A DNA stretch of 64,000 nt, from assembly GCF_004135365.1 (NCBI RefSeq), contig NZ_CP035492.1:3592001-3656000 (forward strand). The letters run 5' to 3'. The DNA is from Paenibacillus protaetiae. GTDB lineage: Bacteria > Bacillota > Bacilli > Paenibacillales > Paenibacillaceae. Positions within the stretch are counted from its first letter, which is position 1. Every line of letters begins with the position of its first letter. This document shows positions 1 through 8,497 of the stretch, piece by piece. A program made the translations under genes and the position numbers. Below the pieces are notes generated by a model, which was not told the DNA's origin, did not search any database, and saw only the letters and a list, made by a program, of their open reading frames with translations.

Positions 1-411
1 GGCAGCTATACGGAAAAAGGCAAGCTGGTACTGGACGAAAGCAAGCTGCGTGAAGCACTGGAATCCAATCCGGATGAAGTAATCAATTTGTTTACGGCCA
101 AAAGCAGCGATACATCGCCGGGCAGCGCGACCTCTGGCGTATTTGCAAAACTGCAAACGTCCACGATGAACGCATTGACCAGCATGTCTACTATTGCGGG
201 TACATCACTTACCAGCTCGGATGCTACGGCGGCATTCCTGGAAAATTCATTGCTCAGCGATCAGATTCGCGACATGAAATCCAGCGAGTCAAGCATGCTG
301 GATCGTCTGAACGATATGGAAGACCAGTACTATAAGCAATTTTCCGCAATGGAAACCGCCATTAACAACTTTAACAGCCAGTCTTCTTCACTTGCAGGGT
401 TATTAAGCTAA
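1..411 (+). CDS. fliD: FliD flagellar cap protein, C-terminal part (gene starts before the window)
   Basis: The reading frame is open from base 1 to the TAA at 409-411, so only the last 136 residues are present. The first visible residues (GSYTEKGKLVLDESKLREAL followed by ESNPDEVINLFT) match the segment near the end of FliD proteins in which a short strand is followed by a helix ending in a V..LF(T/S) motif. The rest is helical and ends in the usual low-complexity, hydrophobic tail. FliD caps the growing filament and folds exported flagellin at the tip. It lies directly upstream of fliS and fliT, the normal Bacillales order. A TTG at 88 is not a start, since the frame continues upstream of it. 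Confidence 0.88.
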   Translation, partial: GSYTEKGKLVLDESKLREALESNPDEVINLFTAKSSDTSPGSATSGVFAKLQTSTMNALTSMSTIAGTSLTSSDATAAFLENSLLSDQIRDMKSSESSMLDRLNDMEDQYYKQFSAMETAINNFNSQSSSLAGLLS

Positions 412-425
412 AGGAGTGACATGAT

Positions 426-830
426 TTGTTGAACTCGCCATTACAACGTTATCAGCAGGCTTCCGTCCAAACGGCTAATCCGGGCCAGTTGATTCTGATG
501 TTATACGACGGAGCAATCCGGTTTACGAAGCTGGGGATTGAAGGCATTACAGCCGGAAAATATGATATGGCCAACACCAACTTAAAGAAGGCGCAAGCGA
601 TCATTCATGAGCTGACAGCCTCCTTGAATCATAGCTATGAGATCTCCAAAGACTTGGCTCAAATTTATGAGTATTGGCTGCATCGTCTCATTGAAGCCAA
701 TTTGAAGAAGGAAGTTCAGCCTGCGGTCGAGATTTTGAATCATTTGGCAGACATGCGCGAATCTTGGAAGCAAATCATTAAAGGGTCGGCGGGAGCCGGA
801 CAATCCCCGCTGGAAGCGAGCTCTGTATAA
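426..830 (+). CDS. fliS: FliS flagellin-export chaperone
   Basis: FliS binds the C-terminal helix of flagellin in the cytoplasm and keeps it unpolymerised until export. The 134-residue product has the family length (about 130) and its signature: the N-terminal YQQASVQTANPGQLILMLYD stretch, followed by a helical bundle. There is no ATG start in frame. A ribosome site (AGGAG at 413-417) points to TTG 426 (8-base spacing) or TTG 429; an ATG at 421 opens into a stop after three codons. The stop overlaps the next start (TAATG), so fliS and fliT are probably translationally coupled. Confidence 0.93.
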   Translation: MLNSPLQRYQQASVQTANPGQLILMLYDGAIRFTKLGIEGITAGKYDMANTNLKKAQAIIHELTASLNHSYEISKDLAQIYEYWLHRLIEANLKKEVQPAVEILNHLADMRESWKQIIKGSAGAGQSPLEASSV

Positions 831-1156
831 TGTCGGAACTTATCCATCAGCTATGGGACAGCACACAAGAAACCGTATCCGGCCTTGGCCAGGCAGAGCC
901 TGAATCGTTGATTGCTTTAATCGAATTGAGGGACCAGGTTTTACGTTATGCACAGGAACAGACGGTATTAACCGAAGACGAGAAACGAATGCTGCAGCAA
1001 ATCGGCGAGTTTGACGCGGTAATCGTGGAACGCATGCAGCAGCTGCGGGATGAGGCTTCGAATCAAATACAGAAAATCCGAAAAACCCGCATGCAAAAGC
1101 AGGTGTACGAGAAGGCTTATGATTATGGAAGCTTTTTTGTAGACAGACGCAAGTAA
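830..1156 (+). CDS. fliT: FliT-like flagellar chaperone
   Basis: This is a 108-residue, highly helical, charged protein with no membrane segment, starting at an ATG that shares one base with the fliS stop. Its size and position directly after fliS fit FliT, the chaperone that binds the cap protein FliD (and, in enterics, FlhDC). Sequence conservation in FliT is low, so the name rests mainly on gene order and length. A strong intrinsic terminator follows 8 bases after the stop and ends the fliD-fliS-fliT unit. Confidence 0.7.
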   Translation: MSELIHQLWDSTQETVSGLGQAEPESLIALIELRDQVLRYAQEQTVLTEDEKRMLQQIGEFDAVIVERMQQLRDEASNQIQKIRKTRMQKQVYEKAYDYGSFFVDRRK

Positions 1157-1164
1157 CCAAGAAA

Positions 1165-1194
1165 GCCGCTGGAGAAATGACTCCAGCGGCTTTT
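1165..1194 (+). terminator. Intrinsic terminator after fliT
   Basis: A perfect 10-bp stem, GCCGCTGGAG (1165-1174) with CTCCAGCGGC (1181-1190), encloses a 6-base loop and is followed by TTTT. It separates the flagellar chaperone genes from the Maf genes. Confidence 0.9.
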
Positions 1195-1216
1195 GCGTAT
1201 GGAAGTATAAGGAACT

Positions 1217-1243
1217 TACAATGCGCTGCCGGCTAACCGATAT
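1217..1243 (+). promoter_or_regulatory. Candidate sigma-D (flagellar) promoter for the Maf genes
   Basis: TACA at 1217-1220, a 15-base spacer and ACCGATAT at 1236-1243 resemble the Bacillus sigma-D consensus TAAA-N15-GCCGATAT (3 of 4 and 7 of 8 positions). It lies between the fliT terminator and maf1, 34 bases before that start. This would tie Maf expression to the late flagellar regulon. The call is from inspection only. Confidence 0.55.
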
Positions 1244-1277
1244 AAAGAGATAAGAAGCAAGGGGGCAGATCTAATCT

Positions 1278-3569
1278 ATGGAGCAGAAATCGCTGCAAGA
1301 AGGCATAAACGCCATTCTGATGGATATCAAACATTTTTTGCCGGATCTTATTGCTGCATGTGAAGTTGTGGAGCCGATGTTCTATTCAACCCCTGACGAT
1401 AATACTTGGCAGCAATTCGGAGAAATTGTAGAAGGTATTGACGATTTGTACAGGACATTAAATACAGTATCCTCAGAGCTTGGTCAACCGACCGCTTATT
1501 CCGTTCTGCAGAAGGATATACAGGAAGCGGCTGCTCAGTTGGAGCGGCATTTTCAACGTTTAAACGATTATGTCGATCAAGAGGACTATACCGGCGTCAG
1601 CGATTCCATTTACGGCGAGTTTATTCCGTTTTTTCGCCGATTGTACAATCAGCTGGGTGAAAGTGCCGCCGATTGCAACAGCCGCTTTGAACGGAATATG
1701 CGGTTTTTGGAGCAGCGTTTTCCTGCCGTATACGCCGAAGTCAACGGATGTATACCGGATGATTCGGAATTCGGGCACTACCAAATCAGCTATAACCATG
1801 ATGGAACACCGAATGTAAGGGTTGCTGCAAACGACGCAGCTGTTTTTTTGTACAGCCGCTACAATACAGCCCGTGAAGTAAAGCTTTGGTTAAACACCTT
1901 GCCGGACGGGGATGCCCATACCAGTGCCTTGTTCTATGGCTTTGGTTTAGGTTATCATCTGCAGGCTTATGCACAGACTTACCCGCATCGCCGTTTGTCG
2001 GTGTATGAGCCAGATACCGTATTGTTTCGGACGGCCATGCAAGTGGTTGAGCTTGAGCAGCTGTGCCAGAGCATAGACCTTGCCGATTTAGTCGTGGGAA
2101 GCGGGAAGGCCGAACGGGACAGGATGTTTTTCCGGTTTTTGAAATATTTGAAGGGCGAGCCGGCTCTGTTGGCTTTGCCTGTATACAATCGGCTTTATGC
2201 TGCGGAAGCCAGCCAATTTGCCAAGGACGCGCAGTATGCAATATTTAATTATTACAGCGGGTTAAAAACGTATAAGCGGTTTGGACTGGAGTGGCTGACA
2301 AACAGCTTGTACAACTTGAAGGCGACTTTAACAACGCCGTCCATTAAAGGGTTGAAGCATAAGCTGAACGGGGTTACTGCCGTTATTGTAGGCGCTGGTC
2401 CTTCTCTGGAAGCCGATATTGAGTCGTTAAGAGCATTAAAGGATCATGCTTTTATTATTGCGGCAGGCTCGTCGATTCAATCTCTGCTGCATTATGGGAT
2501 AGAGCCGCATCTCATTGTTTCGATGGATGGCGGCGAACCCAATTATGCGGCCTTTAAGGGGCTTAACTATCAGCATATACCGCTGCTGTATACGCCGATG
2601 ATTAAATACCGTATTATCGACGAAAAGCCGGAGCGGCTGATCCATGTTCACTTCTCGAATGATGCTGCAACCAGGCACATGATGGAGTGGACGGATGAGG
2701 ACGTTATATTTACTCCAAACCATTCCGTGACCGGCACGGCTATTCAAGCCGCGATATATATGGGCTGCAAACGAATTGTATTTACCGGACAGGATTTGTC
2801 ATATCCGAACGACCAATTTTATGCGCCGGGAGCCCGCCATGCCAGTGAAGAAATTCTTTCATCGCTGATTGATCATGCTCAGCTTACGATCGAGAATGTC
2901 AACGGAACTTTTAACCGTACGAATAACGGAATGCGCACAACGCTTGCCGATATCGAAGACTTGCTGGCTGAGCACCCGGACATCGAGTTTATGAATACAT
3001 CAAGCATGGGCGCCAAAATTAAGCACACCGTTTGGCTGCCGATGCGCGACGTGGTTGAGCAGCTAGGGGAGTCTTCTTTCGACTTTGCGCTATTTTTACG
3101 CGAGCTGGGCAGCTTGCAGCTGTACGATGAGGAGCGGGTTGCCCAAATAGCTGCCAAAGCTGCGCAGCTTCCCCAGAACGTCAAGGATTGCCAGCATCAT
3201 TTGGAGCGTATTTTGAATTCTTTGAAGCAGACGCTTTCGCTTGGCAGTACGAATGAACAGAAATGCCGAGAGCTATTCGCAGAAATGGATGTGTTATGGG
3301 GACAGGTCGTGAGCTCTCCTGCGTTTATGTCCGTATACTTCCTGCTGTTCCGAAATGAATTCAGCCAATTTGAGCGGGATTTGCCTGAACTGCTTCACGA
3401 GGAGCAAATGCTTAAAAAAGCGGAGCTTGCTAAAGAAATTTTTCAGCCGCTAATTCAAGCCATGCTGGAACGCACGCCTGAATTGCTCGCGATAACGGAA
3501 GAATGTAAACGAAGAGTGCAGGAAGCATTTGCTGGAACTGTGCAGGAGGATAAAAAGATTGGAAAATAA
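1278..3569 (+). CDS. Motility-associated factor (Maf) glycosyltransferase, copy 1
   Basis: The 763-residue product is a Maf-family protein (MptE-like/DUF115 core). These cytoplasmic enzymes attach nonulosonic acids such as pseudaminic or legionaminic acid to Ser/Thr of flagellin before export. The DUF115 core shows the family motif GAGPSLEADI near residue 371, then the HSVTGTAIQAAIYMG and TGQDLSYPN segments. The N-terminal 200 residues and the C-terminal 200 are mostly helical. The ATG follows a GGGGG ribosome site. It is a diverged tandem duplicate of the next gene, and both sit between the flagellar chaperones and a nonulosonic-acid operon, which fits flagellin modification. Which sugar and which acceptor sites it uses cannot be read from sequence. 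Confidence 0.85.
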   Translation: MEQKSLQEGINAILMDIKHFLPDLIAACEVVEPMFYSTPDDNTWQQFGEIVEGIDDLYRTLNTVSSELGQPTAYSVLQKDIQEAAAQLERHFQRLNDYVDQEDYTGVSDSIYGEFIPFFRRLYNQLGESAADCNSRFERNMRFLEQRFPAVYAEVNGCIPDDSEFGHYQISYNHDGTPNVRVAANDAAVFLYSRYNTAREVKLWLNTLPDGDAHTSALFYGFGLGYHLQAYAQTYPHRRLSVYEPDTVLFRTAMQVVELEQLCQSIDLADLVVGSGKAERDRMFFRFLKYLKGEPALLALPVYNRLYAAEASQFAKDAQYAIFNYYSGLKTYKRFGLEWLTNSLYNLKATLTTPSIKGLKHKLNGVTAVIVGAGPSLEADIESLRALKDHAFIIAAGSSIQSLLHYGIEPHLIVSMDGGEPNYAAFKGLNYQHIPLLYTPMIKYRIIDEKPERLIHVHFSNDAATRHMMEWTDEDVIFTPNHSVTGTAIQAAIYMGCKRIVFTGQDLSYPNDQFYAPGARHASEEILSSLIDHAQLTIENVNGTFNRTNNGMRTTLADIEDLLAEHPDIEFMNTSSMGAKIKHTVWLPMRDVVEQLGESSFDFALFLRELGSLQLYDEERVAQIAAKAAQLPQNVKDCQHHLERILNSLKQTLSLGSTNEQKCRELFAEMDVLWGQVVSSPAFMSVYFLLFRNEFSQFERDLPELLHEEQMLKKAELAKEIFQPLIQAMLERTPELLAITEECKRRVQEAFAGTVQEDKKIGK

Positions 3570-5796
3570 AAGGCTGCAAGAAGAAACATTACAGATTATG
3601 GAAGCCATACGGCCGTTTTTACCGAATCTAGTGGAGGCATGCACAGCTTTAAGCGATTTGCTTCACGATGCCATGACGGAGCAAAGCTGGCAGCGGCTCG
3701 GAGAAGTGGTTGAAGGTATTGATGATTTGTACAAAACTTTAAGCAGCGTAGGAGAGCAAGCAGTTCAATACGGATTGCTGCGCCAAGCAAGCTTCGACCG
3801 CACCATGAGTGAGATTGAAGGCTATTTCGGCATCTTGAATCAACGAATGGACCAGGAAGATTATATCGGTGCCGGCGATTGCCTGCTGTACGAGCTTGTG
3901 CCGGTTTTTCAGCGAATTGCCCGTGAGCTTGGCGACAGCGAAGCGGTTAAGGAGCAGCGATATGCAGCGAACATGAAAGCATTAGCGCAGCGATTCCCGG
4001 CTCTTTATGCCGCTGTTCGTGAAGCTGCAGCAGGCAACGCGGTACAAACCGAATACAGCGAAAACTGGATTCCCGTCTTTGCTTTGCGGGAGGAGGGCAG
4101 GCAGCTGAGCGGCTACAGCCGTCTGAATCCGCTGCGGGAAACCGAACGTTGGGCAAGCAGCTTTCAGGCTGTACATGCTGCTGCGGTAAAGATGGCCTTG
4201 TACGGATTTGGTTTCGGGTATCATGCGCTTAGTTATGCGGGCAGGTTTCCCGATCATGATTTGTATATTTATGAACCTCGGATGGATGTGCTGGCAGCGG
4301 CGCTGCGGGCAGTCGACTTGACGGGATTGATTTTATCGCCGCGTCTCAAAGCATTTAGCGCCGGTTCCGGCTGTGCAAATCTTGAAGAGTTGATCAAGCT
4401 TTTTGCTGAAAGCGACGGCGAACCGAGAACAGCGGTTGTTCCGCTGTATGAACGCCTGGACCGGCAAGGGGCGCAATGGTTTGTAGAGCAGGCCCAGATG
4501 AAAGCATTACATCATATCAATTTCATCTACAACTATAAACGGTTTGGCATGGAGTGGACTCGGAACAGCTTGTATAATGTGAAGCCGGTATTGGATACGC
4601 CGCCTATCGCAGGGCTCCAGAACCAATTTCAAGGTATAACCGCCGTTGTGGTTGGCGCTGGCCCTTCTTTAGAGGCGGATATTGAATGTCTGCGCCGGCT
4701 GCGAGAACATGCAATGATCATTGCGGCAGGCTCGACCATTCAATCGCTGCTGCATCACGGTATTCAGCCGCATGCCGTTATTTCGATAGATGGTACGGAA
4801 TACAATTATAAAGCTTTTGAACGCTTGGATTTAAACGGGATTCCATTGTTTTTTGCTCCGATGATTGAACACCGGATTATAGAAAGCAAACCAAGCGGCT
4901 TATATCACTTTTTTATCAAAGGCGACTCTGCAATTGAATATTTAATGGATGTGCAAAACAATCCGGACTACTTTCAAAGCACCTATTCGGTTTCGGGAAC
5001 AGCTATTCAGGTGGCAGCTTTTATGGGGGCAGCGGAAATTGTATTGGCCGGGCAAGACTTGTCCTATCCGTCCAATGCGATTTACGCGGCAGGTGCAGAG
5101 CATGTTTCTGCGGAAGTCGCGATGGGGCTTATCGCTGAAGCCGATAGGACCGTGCCCAATGTGAAGGGCGGGGTTAACCGCATTGATGCGCGTCTGCAGG
5201 CAACCTTGTACAATATGGAAGAGCTGATTGGAACATTTCCTGACATACGTTTTGTGAATACCTCCAGTCTTGGCGCACGAATCCGTCATTGCGAATGGAT
5301 GCCGATGGAAGCTGTGCTTGCAAAGCTGCAGGAGCAAGGCGTTGTTTTTGACGAGAATGAATGGGGACGAAAGCTGGCCGGGCTGGAGCATTATGACCGG
5401 GAGCGGATAAAACAGATAACCGGGAAAATCGCCGGCTTGCTTGGCCAAATGGCGGACACCCGGACGGACCTGGCATTGCTGATTCAAACGATCGGGCTGC
5501 TGGAGCAGACAGAGAAGAGCCGGCTGGATCAGTGTAATGAATACATGGACAGGATTGACGAGATTTGGGAGAGGGTTACGGCCGGCGATCCGTTTCAGAC
5601 GCTTTATTTGCGGGCTTGCAGAAGCTCGATCAAACAATACGAAGTCAGCCTGCCAGAACTGAAGCATGCAGCGACAATCCCCGACCAGGCCCGATTTTAT
5701 TCGGAGCGGATGAAACCGCTTGTTCATGAAATGATGGACAGCTGGGGACCGCTTTCCGATATCGTCTTAGAAATCTGCAGGCGTTTGGAGGCTTAA
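3559..5796 (+). CDS. Motility-associated factor (Maf) glycosyltransferase, copy 2
   Basis: The 745-residue product is paralogous to the preceding Maf protein along its whole length, with the same GAGPSLEADI motif near residue 365 and the SVSGTAIQVAAFMG and AGQDLSYPS segments. I chose TTG 3559 as start: AGGAGG lies 9 bases upstream (3544-3549), and from here the N terminus (LENKRLQE) lines up with MEQKSLQE of copy 1. An upstream TTG at 3529 would put the ribosome site inside the gene. It overlaps the maf1 stop by 11 bases, so the two are coupled. Two Maf enzymes in one genome are known elsewhere; they may differ in donor sugar or acceptor preference. Confidence 0.85.
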   Translation: MENKRLQEETLQIMEAIRPFLPNLVEACTALSDLLHDAMTEQSWQRLGEVVEGIDDLYKTLSSVGEQAVQYGLLRQASFDRTMSEIEGYFGILNQRMDQEDYIGAGDCLLYELVPVFQRIARELGDSEAVKEQRYAANMKALAQRFPALYAAVREAAAGNAVQTEYSENWIPVFALREEGRQLSGYSRLNPLRETERWASSFQAVHAAAVKMALYGFGFGYHALSYAGRFPDHDLYIYEPRMDVLAAALRAVDLTGLILSPRLKAFSAGSGCANLEELIKLFAESDGEPRTAVVPLYERLDRQGAQWFVEQAQMKALHHINFIYNYKRFGMEWTRNSLYNVKPVLDTPPIAGLQNQFQGITAVVVGAGPSLEADIECLRRLREHAMIIAAGSTIQSLLHHGIQPHAVISIDGTEYNYKAFERLDLNGIPLFFAPMIEHRIIESKPSGLYHFFIKGDSAIEYLMDVQNNPDYFQSTYSVSGTAIQVAAFMGAAEIVLAGQDLSYPSNAIYAAGAEHVSAEVAMGLIAEADRTVPNVKGGVNRIDARLQATLYNMEELIGTFPDIRFVNTSSLGARIRHCEWMPMEAVLAKLQEQGVVFDENEWGRKLAGLEHYDRERIKQITGKIAGLLGQMADTRTDLALLIQTIGLLEQTEKSRLDQCNEYMDRIDEIWERVTAGDPFQTLYLRACRSSIKQYEVSLPELKHAATIPDQARFYSERMKPLVHEMMDSWGPLSDIVLEICRRLEA

Positions 5797-5832
5797 GCCG
5801 TCTCCAAACGAAGTTGGAATAAAATGGACTAG

Positions 5833-5868
5833 GCCGCCAGGGGTGAATCCTGGCGGCTTATCTTATTT
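5833..5868 (+). terminator. Intrinsic terminator after the Maf pair
   Basis: GCCGCCAGG (5833-5841) pairs with CCTGGCGGC (5849-5857) around a 7-base loop, followed by a T-rich run. It separates the Maf genes from the sugar-biosynthesis operon, so the latter needs its own promoter. Confidence 0.85.
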
Positions 5869-5882
5869 TATCGCACAATAAA

Positions 5883-5890
5883 TCCGATAT
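5883..5890 (+). promoter_or_regulatory. Possible sigma-D -10 box upstream of the pse-like operon
   Basis: TCCGATAT at 5883-5890 matches 7 of 8 positions of the sigma-D -10 box and is continued by AA, exactly as in the box before maf1 (CCGATATAA in both). No good TAAA element is seen 14-16 bases upstream, so this is weaker than the first. Confidence 0.4.
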
Positions 5891-5941
5891 AAGGTATAGA
5901 GCTAGGGTACGTGTTTGCTACGGAGAGAGGGAGAATCAGGG

Positions 5942-6994
5942 ATGAGCCGTTTTTTTGAAAACAAAAAAGTGCTGATCATCGGCGGAACAGGTACGATCGG
6001 GCAATCCCTGCTGGCGGCGATTTTAAAGGATAACCCGCAGGTTGTTCGCATTTTAAGCCGCGACGAATTTAAGCAATTCGAAATGCAGCAGCAGTATCGG
6101 GATTATCCTAACATTCGTTATTTAATTGGCGATGTACGTGATTATGAACGGGTAAAACGCGCCATGCAGGACATCGATTATGTGTTCCACTGTGCGGCAA
6201 TGAAGCATGTCCCGTCATGTGAATATAATCCGTTTGAAGCGGTGCAGACCAATATTTTGGGCACTCAAAATGTCATTCAGGCTTCAATTGATTGCGGCGT
6301 GTCTAAAACCGTGTTTACAAGCACAGATAAAGCTATCGCCCCGACTAATACATACGGCGCCTCCAAGCTGATGGCGGAGAGGCTTATTTCCGCCGCGCAA
6401 TATTATGGCAGCTCAAGCAAAACGATCTTTTCCGCTGTCAGATTCGGCAATGTGATGGGCTCGCGCGGGTCGGTTATTCCTTTGTTTCAACAACAAATCA
6501 GAGAACAAGGGCGGATTACGGTTACAAATAATGAGATGAGCCGGTTTATGATGACGAAACACGAAGCTACTGAGCTGACAATACAGGCCATGAAACTTTC
6601 ACAGGGCGGAGAAGTTTTTGTTCTGAAGATGCCGGTGATCCAGCTGCGTGACTTGGCAGAGTGCGTGATCGAAGAAACGGTTAAAGGAACAGGAGCCAAA
6701 CCCTCCTCTATTCGCATTGAAGAGATTGGACTGCGTCCAGGAGAAAAAATGTACGAGGAATTGATGACAGAGGAAGAAGCGGCTCATGCCATTGAGCTGG
6801 ACAAGATGTTTGTCATCCTGAATCAGTTCGTAAGCCAACCTCAATATACCGGCGGCAAGCCCGCTGCTGTGCAAAGCTACAGTTCTCATAATCAAACCTG
6901 TTTATCCAAAACGCAGGTCAGACAGATGCTGCTGGACAATGAGTTAATAGCAGCCAAGAGAACTGCACGCTTCTCTATCGTAGAAAACATTTAA
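5942..6994 (+). CDS. pseB: PseB-like UDP-GlcNAc 4,6-dehydratase (5-epimerising), SDR family
   Basis: The 350-residue protein is an extended short-chain dehydrogenase of the PseB/CapD group: Rossmann motif GGTGTIG near residue 17, FHCAAMKHVPSCEYNPFEAV, STDKAIAPTNTYGASKLMAE with the Tyr-x-x-x-Lys pair near residue 138, and VRFGNVMGSRGSVIPLF. PseB converts UDP-GlcNAc to the 4-keto-6-deoxy-L-hexose intermediate that starts pseudaminic acid synthesis. The start is ATG 5942 (MSRFFENKK) behind a purine-rich GAGAGAGGGAG; an in-frame TTG at 5915 would only add residues ahead of the fold. The retained Tyr separates it from the long membrane-bound dehydratase at 23427, which has Met at this place. Confidence 0.82.
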   Translation: MSRFFENKKVLIIGGTGTIGQSLLAAILKDNPQVVRILSRDEFKQFEMQQQYRDYPNIRYLIGDVRDYERVKRAMQDIDYVFHCAAMKHVPSCEYNPFEAVQTNILGTQNVIQASIDCGVSKTVFTSTDKAIAPTNTYGASKLMAERLISAAQYYGSSSKTIFSAVRFGNVMGSRGSVIPLFQQQIREQGRITVTNNEMSRFMMTKHEATELTIQAMKLSQGGEVFVLKMPVIQLRDLAECVIEETVKGTGAKPSSIRIEEIGLRPGEKMYEELMTEEEAAHAIELDKMFVILNQFVSQPQYTGGKPAAVQSYSSHNQTCLSKTQVRQMLLDNELIAAKRTARFSIVENI

Positions 6995-7013
6995 TATAAC
7001 TGGAGATATAGCT

Positions 7014-7733
7014 ATGAATATTGTAATTATTCAAGCGCGAATGGGATCAAGCCGTCTTCCTGGAAAGGTTTTGCTTGAACTGGAAGGGCGAACTGTGCTG
7101 CAGCATGTTGTGGAGCGCTGCCGCAGCATTCAGCAGGCGGATCAGATTATTGTGGCCACCACCGTAGAGCCTGCGGATGATGCCATTGCAGCCGAATGCA
7201 ACCGGCTTGGCATCCCTTTCTTTCGCGGAAGCGAGCAGGATGTGCTCGGAAGATATTATCATGCGGCTGTGCAGCATGAGGCGACCATCGTTGTACGCGT
7301 AACTTCGGACTGTCCTTTGCTTGATCCGTCTTTATGCGACCGGGTTATTACAACGCTTATCGAGAGCGGAGCCGATTACTGCAGCAATGATTTAACCCGA
7401 ACCTATCCGCGAGGGCTGGATGTTGAAGCTTTTACGATGAGTGCTTTGGAAGATGCTTATTTGAACGCAGAGGAGCCGTACTTCCGGGAGCATGTGACGC
7501 CGTATCTGTACGAGCAGGGGGCAAAATTCAAACTGCACAGCGTGCAACATGATTTTGACGCCTCGCATTACCGCTGGACGCTGGATACCGAAGAAGACTG
7601 GCGGTTCATTCGCGAAGTTTATCGCCTGATGGGTGATGAGGCAGGTTATGCGTGGGAGGGGGCTGCACAATTGCTGCAGCATCATCCCGAGTTAATAGCG
7701 ATTAATAAAGATGTCGTGCAAAAAACACGGTAG
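7014..7733 (+). CDS. SpsF/PseF-like nucleotidylyltransferase (likely CMP-sugar synthetase)
   Basis: The 239-residue protein begins with the nucleotidyltransferase motif IIQARMGSSRLPGKVL and carries VVRVTSDCPLLDP, hallmarks of the SpsF family (CMP-NeuA/KdsB-like fold). In this operon the expected role is activation of the nonulosonic acid with CTP, the last step before Maf transfer. It follows pseB by 19 bases. SpsF-family members are often annotated only as glycosyltransferase family proteins, so the CMP-transferase role is inferred from family and neighbours. Confidence 0.75.
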   Translation: MNIVIIQARMGSSRLPGKVLLELEGRTVLQHVVERCRSIQQADQIIVATTVEPADDAIAAECNRLGIPFFRGSEQDVLGRYYHAAVQHEATIVVRVTSDCPLLDPSLCDRVITTLIESGADYCSNDLTRTYPRGLDVEAFTMSALEDAYLNAEEPYFREHVTPYLYEQGAKFKLHSVQHDFDASHYRWTLDTEEDWRFIREVYRLMGDEAGYAWEGAAQLLQHHPELIAINKDVVQKTR

Positions 7734-7795
7734 CGGAGCGCCGAAGCAAAAAGCCGCCCGCATTCTGCTGTAAGCAAGGAGAGTCCGTATACCAT

Positions 7796-8497
7796 ATGAA
7801 ATGTGCCATCATGCAGCCGACTTATTTGCCGTGGACCGGTTATTTTCGAATGATTAATGAGGTAGACTTGTTTGTTTTTTTGGATGATGTCCAATTTGCC
7901 AAAAGATCCTGGCAGCAGCGCAATCGCATTTTGCTGCAGGGCCGGGAGCAGATGCTGACGGTTCCGGTGCTGACAAAAGGGAAACGGGATCAACGGATCA
8001 TGGATGTGCAGGTTGACGATACGCAAGGCTGGCGGTCGGAGCATCTTCTTAAGCTGCAGCATGCTTATGGGAAGCATGCGCATGGCGCGGAAATATTGGA
8101 GCTGCTAGCACAAGAGCTCAGCGCCCCGGTTACAAGCCTTGCGGAGCTGAACATGAACCTAATTAAACGAATCAATGCAAGTTTGAAAATGGCTACGCCT
8201 ATTCTTAGAAGCAGCGAATTGAATGCCGAAGGAAGCAAATCGCAATATTTAATTCATATTTGCCAAACCGTGAAGGCTGACAGCTACTTAAGCGCACCGG
8301 GTTCGCGAGCCTACATAGAAGAAGAAGGTTTATTTGCCAAAGAGGCTATTGCCGTTGAATATATGAATTATGAGCCATCCCCGTATCCGCAAAAAATGAG
8401 TGCGCAGTTTATTTCCCATATGTCGATCGTGGATCTCATTGCGAATGTCGGCTTTGAAGCCGCCCGGACGCATATACTTGGTGCCGCTTATGTCTAA
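7796..8497 (+). CDS. WbqC-like family protein
   Basis: The 233-residue protein matches the WbqC family from its first residues (CAIMQPTYLPWTGYFRMI, then DLFVFLDDVQF and RSWQQRNRI). WbqC proteins are found in O-antigen and flagellar-glycan clusters and have been suggested to help attach acyl or amino-acid groups to amino sugars, but I know of no settled reaction. Here it stands where a PseH N-acetyltransferase would be expected, so it may modify the 4-amino group; that is inference. The next gene's ATG at 8490 overlaps its stop by 8 bases. Confidence 0.8.
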   Translation: MKCAIMQPTYLPWTGYFRMINEVDLFVFLDDVQFAKRSWQQRNRILLQGREQMLTVPVLTKGKRDQRIMDVQVDDTQGWRSEHLLKLQHAYGKHAHGAEILELLAQELSAPVTSLAELNMNLIKRINASLKMATPILRSSELNAEGSKSQYLIHICQTVKADSYLSAPGSRAYIEEEGLFAKEAIAVEYMNYEPSPYPQKMSAQFISHMSIVDLIANVGFEAARTHILGAAYV

